Source of the DNA: Halomonas salipaludis
GTDB taxonomy: Bacteria; Pseudomonadota; Gammaproteobacteria; Pseudomonadales; Halomonadaceae
Direction of reading: 5' to 3'
Assembly (NCBI RefSeq): GCF_002286975.1
Contig: NZ_NSKB01000006.1
Location: 1 to 64,000 of the forward strand
DNA: 64,000 bases
The notes beneath the pieces were generated by a model that had not been told where the DNA came from, ran no database searches, and saw nothing but the letters and a program-made list of their open reading frames with translations. This document shows positions 53,442 to 60,786 of this stretch, in pieces. Position numbers and translations under genes: made by a program. The first letter of the stretch is position 1. Every line of letters begins with the position of its first letter.

Positions 53442-53870
53442 ATGGCATTGATCACCGGCATTAACCACGTCACCTTGGCCGTCAGCGACCTTGAGCGCTC
53501 ATTCGCCTTCTATACCGAGGTGCTTGGCCTCACCCCCCTGGCGAAATGGCAGCGCGGCGCCTATCTACAAGCCGGCGACGACTGGATCTGCCTATCGCTG
53601 GATGCCGACGCACGCAACGCTCCCCATCCCGATTACACCCACCTGGCCTTTTCCGTACCAAGCCAAGCCTTCAACGACACAGCAGACGCCATCCGTGCCA
53701 GCAACGCCACTATCTGGAAGCACAACAGCAGCGAAGGGGACTCCCTCTACTTCCTCGACCCAGATGGGCACAAGCTGGAAATCCACTCCGGCGACCTTAA
53801 TAGCCGCCTGGCGGCACTCAGGGAACGTCCCTACGACGGGCTGGAGTGGTTTGTTCAACAGCAAGGATGA
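53442..53870 (+). CDS. fosA: FosA-like fosfomycin resistance glutathione transferase (VOC fold)
   Basis: The 142-residue protein follows FosA closely: metal ligands His9 (GINHVTLAVSD), His67 (YTHLAFSV) and Glu113 (KLEIHSGDL), the potassium-loop SEGDS, and SRLAALRERPYDG at the end. FosA adds glutathione to fosfomycin. The DNA is less GC-rich than the core genes, and the gene sits just left of an IS91-type element and a cassette array, so it is probably acquired. Activity on fosfomycin is an inference from conserved residues; other VOC enzymes are possible. Confidence 0.82.
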   Translation: MALITGINHVTLAVSDLERSFAFYTEVLGLTPLAKWQRGAYLQAGDDWICLSLDADARNAPHPDYTHLAFSVPSQAFNDTADAIRASNATIWKHNSSEGDSLYFLDPDGHKLEIHSGDLNSRLAALRERPYDGLEWFVQQQG

Positions 53871-53994
53871 TTGAAACCGGCAAATGCAGCGCGCTCGCGA
53901 ATTCTGCATAGATCGCCTAATTATTCTTAGCCTCATGAGATATCAATGGGTTAGGGGAAACGCGGTAGGCTAGATAAGATTGTTGAACGCGCCA

Positions 53995-54018
53995 GCTCGT
54001 TCAAGATAATGAACGAGC
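53995..54018. repeat. Hairpin left of the recombinase gene
   Basis: A 9-bp inverted repeat GCTCGTTCA / TGAACGAGC with a six-base spacer. It could be an end of the IS91-type element, whose ends contain hairpins, but the true end is not defined by a second copy. Confidence 0.35.
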
Positions 54019-54140
54019 GTGCTATCCAATACCTGTTGAACTAAACCGCTTCGCGGTAGCTGTCGTCGCATCCTGTCTTTCGCCCCATCGCACCACACTG
54101 TTCCTTGACCCACGTGGGTCAGAGAACAGGAGTGATGACG

Positions 54141-54998
54141 ATGACTGCCTTACGACAGAAGATGATCGAGGCCATGCGTCAGCGTGGCTTTGCACAACGT
54201 ACCCACACGACCTACCTGATGGTGATCACCGACCTGGCGTGCTACTTCCATCGCTCGCCTGACACGTTGAGCACCGATGACTTGCAGCACTTCTTCCACC
54301 ACCTGGTTCAGGAGCGCGGTTTGTCCGCCGCCAGCTGCCGCGTCTACCTATACGGCGTGCGTTTCCTGTACCTGCACGTGTTGCACTGGCCGTCGGTGGA
54401 GGTATCGCTGGTGGTGCCGAAGACACCGCAGCGGATTCCAGAACTGCTGACGCGCGACGAGGTGAGGCGGATCCTGGCCGCGTGCCACAACCCCAAGCAT
54501 CGCATGATGCTCGAACTGTGCTATGGCTGCGGACTGCGCGTGAGCGAGGTCTGCCACCTGCGGGTCAGCGACATCGACAGCCAGCGCGGCCAGCTGCGTG
54601 TCGCGCAGGGCAAAGGCGCGAAGGACCGCATGGTGCTGCTCACGGCGACCCTGATCGATCGCTTGCGCGATTACTGGCGAGTCTATCGACCGCGGACCTG
54701 GTTGTTTCCGAGTGCCCTGTTCCCGGATCGTGCGCTGCATTTGAGTGCGCCACAGAGAGCCTTTAGCAAGGCCAAGCGGCTGGCCGGTGTCGAGCGCATT
54801 GGAGGCATCCACAGCCTGCGCCATGCCTACGCCACGCATGTGCTGGAACAGGGGCTGCCGGTGCATCAGCTGCAGCGGCTGCTAGGCCATCGCAGCGTCC
54901 AGTCGACGATGCGCTACATGCACTGGCTGCCGGGCCAGCAGGGGGCTGGTCATGCGCCTATCGACCTGGTCGCGTCCCTGGAGGTGGGCCATGGCTAA
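54141..54998 (+). CDS. Tyrosine recombinase of the IS91-type element
   Basis: From ATG 54141 (AGGAG 8 bases upstream) the protein has 285 residues. It has a SAM-like N-terminal domain and the catalytic set: Arg in GCGLRVSEVCHL, Lys in QGKGAKDR, HSLRHAYATH (H-x-x-R), His in LLGHRSVQST, and the nucleophile Tyr in TMRYMHW. The extra helix between the Lys motif and the HxxR box that defines integron integrases is absent, so it is not IntI. It overlaps the IS91 transposase gene by 8 bp, an arrangement seen in several IS91 relatives. Confidence 0.85.
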   Translation: MTALRQKMIEAMRQRGFAQRTHTTYLMVITDLACYFHRSPDTLSTDDLQHFFHHLVQERGLSAASCRVYLYGVRFLYLHVLHWPSVEVSLVVPKTPQRIPELLTRDEVRRILAACHNPKHRMMLELCYGCGLRVSEVCHLRVSDIDSQRGQLRVAQGKGAKDRMVLLTATLIDRLRDYWRVYRPRTWLFPSALFPDRALHLSAPQRAFSKAKRLAGVERIGGIHSLRHAYATHVLEQGLPVHQLQRLLGHRSVQSTMRYMHWLPGQQGAGHAPIDLVASLEVGHG

Positions 54999-56142
54999 GA
55001 CCGCCACCCTCCAACAGGCCCTGTCGCGCTTTCTTGACCTGGCCGGCCTCGATCGTCAGCGCCGCCGGGTATGCCACCACCTGCTGGCCTGTCGTACCGA
55101 GGCGATGGGCGGCATGATCCTGCAATGTACGGATTGCGACCACACCCAGCCGCACTACTTCGGCTGTCGCGATCGCCACTGCCCGCAGTGCCAGGGCCGT
55201 GCCATGCACCAGTGGGCCGAGCGTCAGCAAGCGAATATCCTGCCGGTGCGCTATTACCATGTCGTGTTCACGCTGCCCCACAGCCTCAACGGCTGGGTTC
55301 AGCTGCATCCCGAGGTGATCCACCGGCTGCTGTTCCAGAGCGCCTGGCAGACGCTGCGCACCTTCGGTCGCGATCCCAAACGCCTTGGCGGCGAGATGGG
55401 CATGAGCGCCGTGCTCCACACCTGGGGCCAGAATCTGAGCCAGCATGTGCACCTGCACTGCCTGGTTCCCGGCGGTGCGTTGGGCGACGATGGCCGCTGG
55501 CATGGTGCGCGTAGCCACTACCTGTTCCCAGTGAGGGCGCTGTCGCGCCACTTTCGTGGTCACATGGTTAGCGCCCTGCGCCGGGCGGCCACTGCTGGCG
55601 AGCTCCACCGAGTCACCCGACCCGGTGACGTTGATCAACAGCTCAATACCTTGATGGCCACCGAATGGGTGGTCTACAGCAAGGATTGTCTCGAGCACAC
55701 CCACGCCGTGGTCCGCTACCTGGCGCGCTACACGCGCCAGATCGCCATCAGCAACGCCCGCATCCTCGCCGTGAACGACCACCAGGTCACCCTACGCTAC
55801 AAGGACTACCGCGACCGTGACCGACACAAACGGCTCGTCCTCGATGGCGAAGAGTTCGTGCGCCGCTTCCTGCTCCACGTCCTGCCCAAGGGGCTGATGC
55901 GGGTCCGTCACTACGGCTTTCTGGCCAATCGCTGCCGGCGACGACGCCTGGCCCAGATCCGCCAAGCGCTGATGGTGGCGGAGACGGCACCGGATACCGA
56001 CATGGCCGCCAACGACAAGGATTCAGCCTACACCTGCCCGCACTGCCGGCGACCGACACTGCGCGTCACCGGGGCCCTTACGCCTCAGCGGCCGCCCCTC
56101 GGTCGACCACCCAACCACAGGGGGCAACGCTATCGAGCATGA
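54991..56142 (+). CDS. IS91 family transposase
   Basis: I place the start at MAKTATLQQALSRFLDLAGL (ATG 54991, GAGG upstream), 383 residues. It has the N-terminal zinc-binding region (CTDCDHTQ..CRDRHCPQCQ), the HUH motif HVHLHCLVPGG and the two-tyrosine motif VRYLARYTRQIAISNARI of the Y2 nuclease. The C-terminal zinc-finger-like CPHCRRPTLRV is also present. It nicks DNA for rolling-circle transposition. The gene appears intact. Confidence 0.9.
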   Translation: MAKTATLQQALSRFLDLAGLDRQRRRVCHHLLACRTEAMGGMILQCTDCDHTQPHYFGCRDRHCPQCQGRAMHQWAERQQANILPVRYYHVVFTLPHSLNGWVQLHPEVIHRLLFQSAWQTLRTFGRDPKRLGGEMGMSAVLHTWGQNLSQHVHLHCLVPGGALGDDGRWHGARSHYLFPVRALSRHFRGHMVSALRRAATAGELHRVTRPGDVDQQLNTLMATEWVVYSKDCLEHTHAVVRYLARYTRQIAISNARILAVNDHQVTLRYKDYRDRDRHKRLVLDGEEFVRRFLLHVLPKGLMRVRHYGFLANRCRRRRLAQIRQALMVAETAPDTDMAANDKDSAYTCPHCRRPTLRVTGALTPQRPPLGRPPNHRGQRYRA

Positions 56143-56419
56143 GATAACGCCAGACACACCACGGCGTCGGGCCAGACAATGGACTCGACGATCCGGCCCG
56201 CTAGTGGGCCGTGGCGGCACTCGTCCTGGCGATGGCTTTTAACAAGCCGGCGCGTTACGTTGGGGTAAATTGGGTCGGGAAAAGATGGGCATAGTGATCA
56301 CGAACACGGTTCACACACGTCACCAGGGCACTGCTCCCGAGCGATCTATCCCCCCCAGGCAGCGCAGCGGTCAATACAATACCCTATAGAAGCGGCGCAG
56401 CAGCTTGAGGGGCGGCTTA
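56143..56419. other. Non-coding stretch between IS91 transposase and the first attC
   Basis: No gene can be supported here. There is a small hairpin at 56195-56210 (end of the IS91-type element?) and then unremarkable sequence. It would contain the remnant of a cassette, or of attI, that preceded the attC at 56420. Confidence 0.5.
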
Positions 56420-56478
56420 GTCCAACAGGCATTTATTCGCCATGCTGCGCACAGCGAACAAATGCTGAACAGTTATAC
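56420..56478 (+). other. attC site 0 (left of cassette 1)
   Basis: R'' box GTCCAAC (56420-56426) and core site GTTATAC (56472-56478). The arms GCATTTATTCGC and GCGAACAAATGC pair with one mismatch. The length is 59 bp. Its own cassette would have begun TTGGAC, which is not present upstream, so the cassette to its left is truncated. Confidence 0.7.
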
Positions 56479-56493
56479 GACGAGGGAGACCTG

Positions 56494-57045
56494 ATGACTA
56501 TTAAGTGCTCTGTTTATATTGCAGCAAGCGTCGACGGATTTATTGCCACTCCCGACGGTGGCGTCGAGTGGCTCGAAAAGCCTGAGTACTCTGCAGTGCC
56601 CATGGAGGGGCTGAGCTATGATGAGTTCATCTCAACCGTAGATGCGCTTGTGATGGGCAGAAATACCTTCGAAAAAGTACTCACCTTTGGAGCTTGGCCG
56701 TACGAAGGAACGCCGGTGGTGGTTCTTTCCAGCGCTGAATTGGCAATCCCGGAACATTTGGGAGATGCGGTCAGGCATGAGTCAGGAGAACCAAAAGAAA
56801 TTGTTGAACGGCTCGCCAAAGCCGGTATGCGCCATCTCTACATTGACGGCGGGGTTACGATCCAGCGGTTCCTGAAAGACAAATTGATTAATGAGCTCAC
56901 AATCACCCGCATTCCCGTGCTGCTTGGGGCGGGCCTCCCGCTCTTTGGGGACGCTGGCCCTGAGCAGAAGCTAAAACTGTCGCAGGCGACGGCATCCGAT
57001 AACGGGTTTGTCCAAGAGCGCTATATAGTTGAAAACGTCGTATAA
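56494..57045 (+). CDS. Dihydrofolate reductase / RibD C-terminal domain family protein (cassette 1)
   Basis: The 183-residue protein has IAASVDGFIATPDGGVEWLE, LVMGRNTFEKVL and YIDGGVTIQRFLKDKLINELTITRIPVLLGAG, the pattern of the RibD_C/DHFR-like family (YwjB, YyaP). Members are NADPH-binding reductases with unproven substrates; it is not a known trimethoprim-resistant DHFR type. GAGGGAGA precedes the ATG. The stop lies in the R'' box of attC1. Confidence 0.88.
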   Translation: MTIKCSVYIAASVDGFIATPDGGVEWLEKPEYSAVPMEGLSYDEFISTVDALVMGRNTFEKVLTFGAWPYEGTPVVVLSSAELAIPEHLGDAVRHESGEPKEIVERLAKAGMRHLYIDGGVTIQRFLKDKLINELTITRIPVLLGAGLPLFGDAGPEQKLKLSQATASDNGFVQERYIVENVV

Positions 57046-57096
57046 CAATCGGTTGCAGCGGACGGCTCACGCCGCCACTGAACCGAAGCGTTAGGC
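57040..57096 (+). other. attC site 1
   Basis: R'' GTATAAC (57040-57046) and core GTTAGGC (57090-57096), 57 bp. Inner arms CGGTTGCAGCGG and CCACTGAACCG pair. R'' is the exact complement of the cassette 1 start. Confidence 0.92.
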
Positions 57097-57119
57097 GATA
57101 CCTCTATCGAGGAGTATAA

Positions 57120-58673
57120 ATGGGCATTGAAAGTGAATTGGTAGATTTCCTAGAGAGCAGCATCAAGGACGGAGCGAATAAAGCTAGGGATATTGAAATT
57201 GTAAAATTCTACTATGGGCTAAATGAGTCGCCTTGGCCTACATTGGAGGAAACTGCAAGCAAGTTTAGTGTAGGTACTAGAGAAAGAATTAGACAACTAC
57301 TAAATTCTAAATTCAGAGATAATGTCAGCAAAAGTTCTATACCCTCTCTGAACGATTTTGTTGATGCCGTAAAATCCAGAGATTATTGGCTCATCTCAGA
57401 GCTTGAAGAAAAGGTTTGCACCTCTGAGCTAATCGATAGCGAAAGTCACTTAAAGGGGATCTTTAATCTAATTGAAGATGTAGGGCTTGATTGTGAATTT
57501 GATTTTTATACTCCGGAGTTAAAGCGAGCCACGAGGAATTCAATTTTAACTAGCAAAAATATATTCTTGATTAGGAAGTCTAGTGTCAAGGGTATTGAAA
57601 AGATGCTTAAAAAAGCACAGGGGGTGCCGGGTCGCTGTGGCATTGCGAATTTGAAGTATCTAAATGAAGAGCTTGGCGAATACTATTCGCTCATTTCGTT
57701 GTTAATTGAGAGCTCGCCTACGTCTTGGGTTAGAGTTATCGACGATGATTACTGGTATATTTTTGAAAATCGAGATAACACCATTATCAATTACTGCGAA
57801 AAGGTTTTTGGTGTTATCGAGTATTGCGATTCTGCGAGGCTTGCAGCGACATTTAGAAATGCCTTAGATGGGAGGACCTATAAGTACCCATACCCACCTG
57901 AAAAAATAATCGAGGAATACTCAGTAAGTTCTGTCTACATGGTCAATACGGGCTCTGGTCTAAAGTTCGTCGGACAAACTACGAAACTAAATGAAATTGA
58001 AAAAGACTTGATATCTTTCCTTGATTCCGGTAAGACTGCATCGTTTCCTGAGCTTCGAGATTATTTGTCAGAAAAAGGCTATGGAAGCGCCCATATACAG
58101 AAAACCACAAATTCCTCACCGTTGGTGCATGTAGATAAGACAAATGGCCGGATGCATTATATTTATAGTCTTATCGGTCATCGGGTTTCATCAGATGATG
58201 ATAGGTCAGTTATAGATGCATATGAATTTTACCTCCGAAGATTAAGAGCACTCCTTGGTGCTGGGACGGATGAGACCAGAGAACAAACTGCAAGAAAAGA
58301 GCAGTACATATTAAAAGAATGGTTATTTAAAGATAAAACTCATGAAAATTGTGCTATTTGCGGGCAAGAGTTTAATGTGAAAACTTTGGTCACTGCACAT
58401 AAGAAACCTAGGTCAGACTGTAATGATGCAGAGCGCTTAGATCCATATATTGTAATGCCTGTATGTTTGATGGGGTGCGATTATCTTTATGAAAATATAT
58501 ATATCTATATCGATGGCACTGGGATTGAGAGAGGTGTTTCTTTTCCGAACGCAAGCGCTGAATCTAGGTTTATTGAACACCTTGTTGGACGGGAAGTTGA
58601 TAAAAAATGGCTTTTAGGCAATCAATCTTACTTTCGGTCGCCTAACAAAGCATTGCAGCGGACAAGCCGCTGA
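57120..58673 (+). CDS. Sigma-region-4-like HTH and HNH endonuclease protein (cassette 2)
   Basis: The 517-residue protein begins with a domain very similar to sigma-70 region 4 (residues 28-62: VKFYYGLNESPWPTLEETASKF then RERIRQLLNSKF), which binds DNA. A winged-helix-like segment is near 305-355 (FLDSGKTASFPELRDYLSEKGYGSAHIQK). The C-terminus has an HNH-type nuclease core: CAICG, then LVTAHKKPRSDCNDAERLDP and CLMGCDYLYE. The last residues read into attC2, which is common in cassettes. It is strongly AT-rich. No family name is certain; a DNA-targeting defence or regulatory nuclease is the best guess. Confidence 0.8.
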   Translation: MGIESELVDFLESSIKDGANKARDIEIVKFYYGLNESPWPTLEETASKFSVGTRERIRQLLNSKFRDNVSKSSIPSLNDFVDAVKSRDYWLISELEEKVCTSELIDSESHLKGIFNLIEDVGLDCEFDFYTPELKRATRNSILTSKNIFLIRKSSVKGIEKMLKKAQGVPGRCGIANLKYLNEELGEYYSLISLLIESSPTSWVRVIDDDYWYIFENRDNTIINYCEKVFGVIEYCDSARLAATFRNALDGRTYKYPYPPEKIIEEYSVSSVYMVNTGSGLKFVGQTTKLNEIEKDLISFLDSGKTASFPELRDYLSEKGYGSAHIQKTTNSSPLVHVDKTNGRMHYIYSLIGHRVSSDDDRSVIDAYEFYLRRLRALLGAGTDETREQTARKEQYILKEWLFKDKTHENCAICGQEFNVKTLVTAHKKPRSDCNDAERLDPYIVMPVCLMGCDYLYENIYIYIDGTGIERGVSFPNASAESRFIEHLVGREVDKKWLLGNQSYFRSPNKALQRTSR

Positions 58674-58687
58674 ATGCGGCGTTAAAT
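58640..58687 (+). other. attC site 2
   Basis: R'' GCCTAAC (58640-58646) and core GTTAAAT (58681-58687), 48 bp, short type. The arms contain GCAGCGGAC / GCCGCTGAATGC. The stop codon of the cassette 2 gene is inside it. Confidence 0.88.
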
Positions 58688-58699
58688 GGATGATGAGGC

Positions 58700-59407
58700 A
58701 TGGATAAACGTTGGAGTATCTACATTGATATCGAGGGGTTTGGTGCGCGCTACGATCAGACCATGGCCGCATTGCTTCCTCTTAATGCCTTGATGGAAGG
58801 GATCTACTTGGTAGGCAGTAAAAAATACGATGATGATGTTAATCGTCTTTTTGCTCACCAGTTTGGCGATGGCTTTGTCATTGTTAGCTGTTTCGAAGAA
58901 GAAAAATTGGACCGGGCAACCTCAATTGCGATAGCTTTGATGCGTCATGTACTTGCATCGGGAGGGCTTGCCAAAGCCTCAATATCTGAGGGTGGATTTT
59001 CTGACATAAAAAGCTGTAACCCAAAGCCAGTTACCGATAATGAACACGACGGTATTGTATCCATTGGCGGAGGTTTGATGACTATTATTCCAGTAATGGG
59101 AACAGCGTTAATAAATGCTGTTTCTGTTGATAAAAGGAGTCCTTCAGGGTCGCTGCTTACGATAGATTCAACCAACAAAGACCGTATATCTTTCAATTTC
59201 CAATCAAATGGAATAGAAAATAATCTCCATTCGATCAACTGGCTGATTGGTGAGCACGACCTAGTTAATGAGATCTTGGCCGAATCAGGATTGAAAATTC
59301 AGCCTGAAGAAGAAAGAGTAAAAACGCTTAAAAAGTACATAAAAGATAATAAACTGAAGCCAAATTGGATAAGGACTACCTGCTTTGAACAGAACATATC
59401 CATTTAA
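58700..59407 (+). CDS. Divergent class III nucleotide cyclase-like protein (cassette 3)
   Basis: The 235-residue protein has landmarks of a class III cyclase domain: YIDIEGFG (first metal Asp), HQFGDGFVIVS (second Asp after GD), GLAKASISEGGF (like the RIGI-xxG strand), and MGTALINAVSVDKRSPSGSLLTID, which resembles the GxxVNxAxRL...GxIL segment with Asn retained. The usual Arg four residues after Asn is displaced. It may be an active cyclase, or a binding-only relative. No membrane segment or second domain is seen, apart from about 50 helical C-terminal residues. Confidence 0.55.
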   Translation: MDKRWSIYIDIEGFGARYDQTMAALLPLNALMEGIYLVGSKKYDDDVNRLFAHQFGDGFVIVSCFEEEKLDRATSIAIALMRHVLASGGLAKASISEGGFSDIKSCNPKPVTDNEHDGIVSIGGGLMTIIPVMGTALINAVSVDKRSPSGSLLTIDSTNKDRISFNFQSNGIENNLHSINWLIGEHDLVNEILAESGLKIQPEEERVKTLKKYIKDNKLKPNWIRTTCFEQNISI

Positions 59408-59485
59408 CAATCGCAGGCACGGCGATGTCTTTTCCATTGCGGCTTCGCCTCCATTCCAAAGCCGCGCATGCTGCGGGCGTTGGGC
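59402..59485 (+). other. attC site 3
   Basis: R'' ATTTAAC (59402-59408) and core GTTGGGC (59479-59485), 84 bp. The arms contain GCAGGCACGGCG and GCGCATGCTGC. R'' is the complement of the cassette 3 start TTAAAT. Confidence 0.88.
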
Positions 59486-59497
59486 GAAGGATTCATT

Positions 59498-60184
59498 ATG
59501 CTGAATAGATGGCGTCTGGAGCGAGCGAAAAGGCGGGCAAGAAAAATCATTGAGTCGAACCGGAAAGCCTATAGTGATTGGTCTTGTTCAGTGCCTGAGT
59601 TAGTACGCTCGGTGACACAAAAGTTTGCCCATGATTGCGTCCCAAATGATCTAAAAGCGCCGATAGTTTCCGTAGTGAGTGAGAATGTCGCAAAGGGCTT
59701 GTATCAAGCACAAATGGAAGAAATCTGGGGTGACTCTGTGCAGATTGATCTCGGGTCGGAGCCTGTCCCTAGAAAAGCTGTTGTGCCCGTCCAAGGGCGG
59801 AGTAAAGCTATTGCCGAAAAACGAGCGACAGCCGTAATTTCGCAAGGTGTTTCAGGGCACATCGTGGCATTTTTGTACCCGCCATCGTCAGATGTCTCTA
59901 AGCCGGAGAAGGCCGCCTATTTGGTCAGAGTGTGGCAATCGCCCCAAAAGCTAAAGAAAAGACACATCACGCAGTTGCTCATGTTGATGTACAAAGTCGA
60001 TTTATTCTGTTGTACAGAAGCATTCCCAAATAGAGTGGGCGAGAGACTCTCTGGTACATTGCGGGTAAGAGACGCAGTGCTTTCAGAGGGCGGATCGAGG
60101 ATTTGGATCTGGATCAAATACGCGTATAGAGTCGTGGCGGGCGGCCTTCGAGTATATGGCATTGGTGCGCCTCGTGTCCCATGA
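59498..60184 (+). CDS. Hypothetical protein (cassette 4)
   Basis: From ATG 59498 (GAAGG seven bases upstream) the protein has 228 residues. It begins with a very basic helix (MLNRWRLERAKRRARKII), has a middle with VISQGVSGHIVAFLYPPSS and VRVWQSPQKLKKRHITQLLMLMYKVDLFC, and a C-terminal hydrophobic stretch (RIWIWIKYAYRVVAGGLRVYGIGAP). I recognise no family. Base composition is lower in GC than the core genome. Confidence 0.7.
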   Translation: MLNRWRLERAKRRARKIIESNRKAYSDWSCSVPELVRSVTQKFAHDCVPNDLKAPIVSVVSENVAKGLYQAQMEEIWGDSVQIDLGSEPVPRKAVVPVQGRSKAIAEKRATAVISQGVSGHIVAFLYPPSSDVSKPEKAAYLVRVWQSPQKLKKRHITQLLMLMYKVDLFCCTEAFPNRVGERLSGTLRVRDAVLSEGGSRIWIWIKYAYRVVAGGLRVYGIGAPRVP

Positions 60185-60186
60185 AC

Positions 60187-60246
60187 GCCCAACAATGCGC
60201 TGCAACCGACGCGGGCAAGCCGCGCGGTTGAGCGCTGGCGTTACAT
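60187..60246 (+). other. attC site 4
   Basis: R'' GCCCAAC (60187-60193) and core GTTACAT (60240-60246), 60 bp. The arms AATGCGCTGCAACCG and CGGTTGAGCGCTGG pair well. Confidence 0.92.
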
Positions 60247-60258
60247 TTAGGTAAGAGT

Positions 60259-60780
60259 ATGGAAATAGAACTGGCTTGGTCATCAATTTTCAAGATATTT
60301 GCGATGGGTTTTTTAACTTATGTCATTGCGCCAGTCTTATTAACCATTCGTGATTCTGTTGTGTGGTGGGCCATTTATAAATTTCTGTATACAGAGAAAG
60401 TCCGAGATATTATGTCGCAGTACTGTCTAGATAGAGCGTGGGTGGATCACGCTGGTATCACCCCGTTTAGGATATACGGTATGGGTAAAGAGCAGAGATT
60501 CTATCTAGGCGAAAGAGAAGTTGAGCGTGAAGTGTTTTTCGGCCAGAAAGAAGTGTGGGAAAGGCTTTCAACTAAAACTGCACAGCAAGGTGCATATCTT
60601 AAGAATATAGAGAAGCGGATAGATCGATTGCTGAAGCATTATAAGCAAGAAGATGGAAATCCTCTTAGAGATAATAGAGCTAGCCTATATCAAGGATTCA
60701 AAAGGTCGTTTACTGATGAAGGATCGGAATGTAACAAGTCAAGTCAGAAGGATGCACAAACAACGCGCGCCTCTGCTTGA
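60259..60780 (+). CDS. Hypothetical membrane-anchored protein (cassette 5)
   Basis: The 173-residue protein has an N-terminal hydrophobic stretch with one or two helices (IFKIFAMGFLTYVIAPVLLTI, VVWWAIYKFLY), then a soluble, charged region that includes a predicted coiled coil (STKTAQQGAYLKNIEKRIDRLLKHYK). The end is Lys/Ser-rich and reads into attC5. It is unknown; the layout resembles small inner-membrane effectors, but there is no motif to support that. Confidence 0.65.
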   Translation: MEIELAWSSIFKIFAMGFLTYVIAPVLLTIRDSVVWWAIYKFLYTEKVRDIMSQYCLDRAWVDHAGITPFRIYGMGKEQRFYLGEREVEREVFFGQKEVWERLSTKTAQQGAYLKNIEKRIDRLLKHYKQEDGNPLRDNRASLYQGFKRSFTDEGSECNKSSQKDAQTTRASA

Positions 60781-60786
60781 GGCGTT
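60729..60786 (+). other. attC site 5, interrupted by an IS
   Basis: R'' ATGTAAC (60729-60735) and arms AAGTCAAGTCAGAAGG / CCTCTGCTTGAGGCG lead to GTT at 60784-60786. The IS follows and the remainder of the core, GTTAGGG, is at 62615-62621. Rejoined, the site reads GGC-GTTAGGG, a normal attC end. Confidence 0.85.

Larger units (their letters stand above)
53995..56210 (+). mobile_element. IS91-type element with tyrosine recombinase
   Basis: Two overlapping genes, a tyrosine recombinase and an IS91-family HUH transposase, form the unit. IS91 elements move by rolling circle and have no inverted repeats or target duplication, so the edges here are estimates: a hairpin at 53995-54018 on the left and a small GGCCCG / TGGGCC hairpin at 56195-56210 on the right. 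It may have removed or displaced the integrase end of the cassette array that begins 200 bp further on. Confidence 0.65.

Noticed and set aside
53427-53955. FosA-like gene as an integron cassette (CTAACGATTAACC before, GGTTAGGGG after)
   Set aside because: The sequence after the gene has no R'' box complementary to a cassette start, unlike all the true cassettes; the matches are short chance strings.
54141-54998. Tyrosine recombinase read as the integron integrase
   Set aside because: It lacks the extra helix between the second-Arg region and HxxR box typical of IntI, is on the same strand as the cassettes, and overlaps an IS91 transposase gene.
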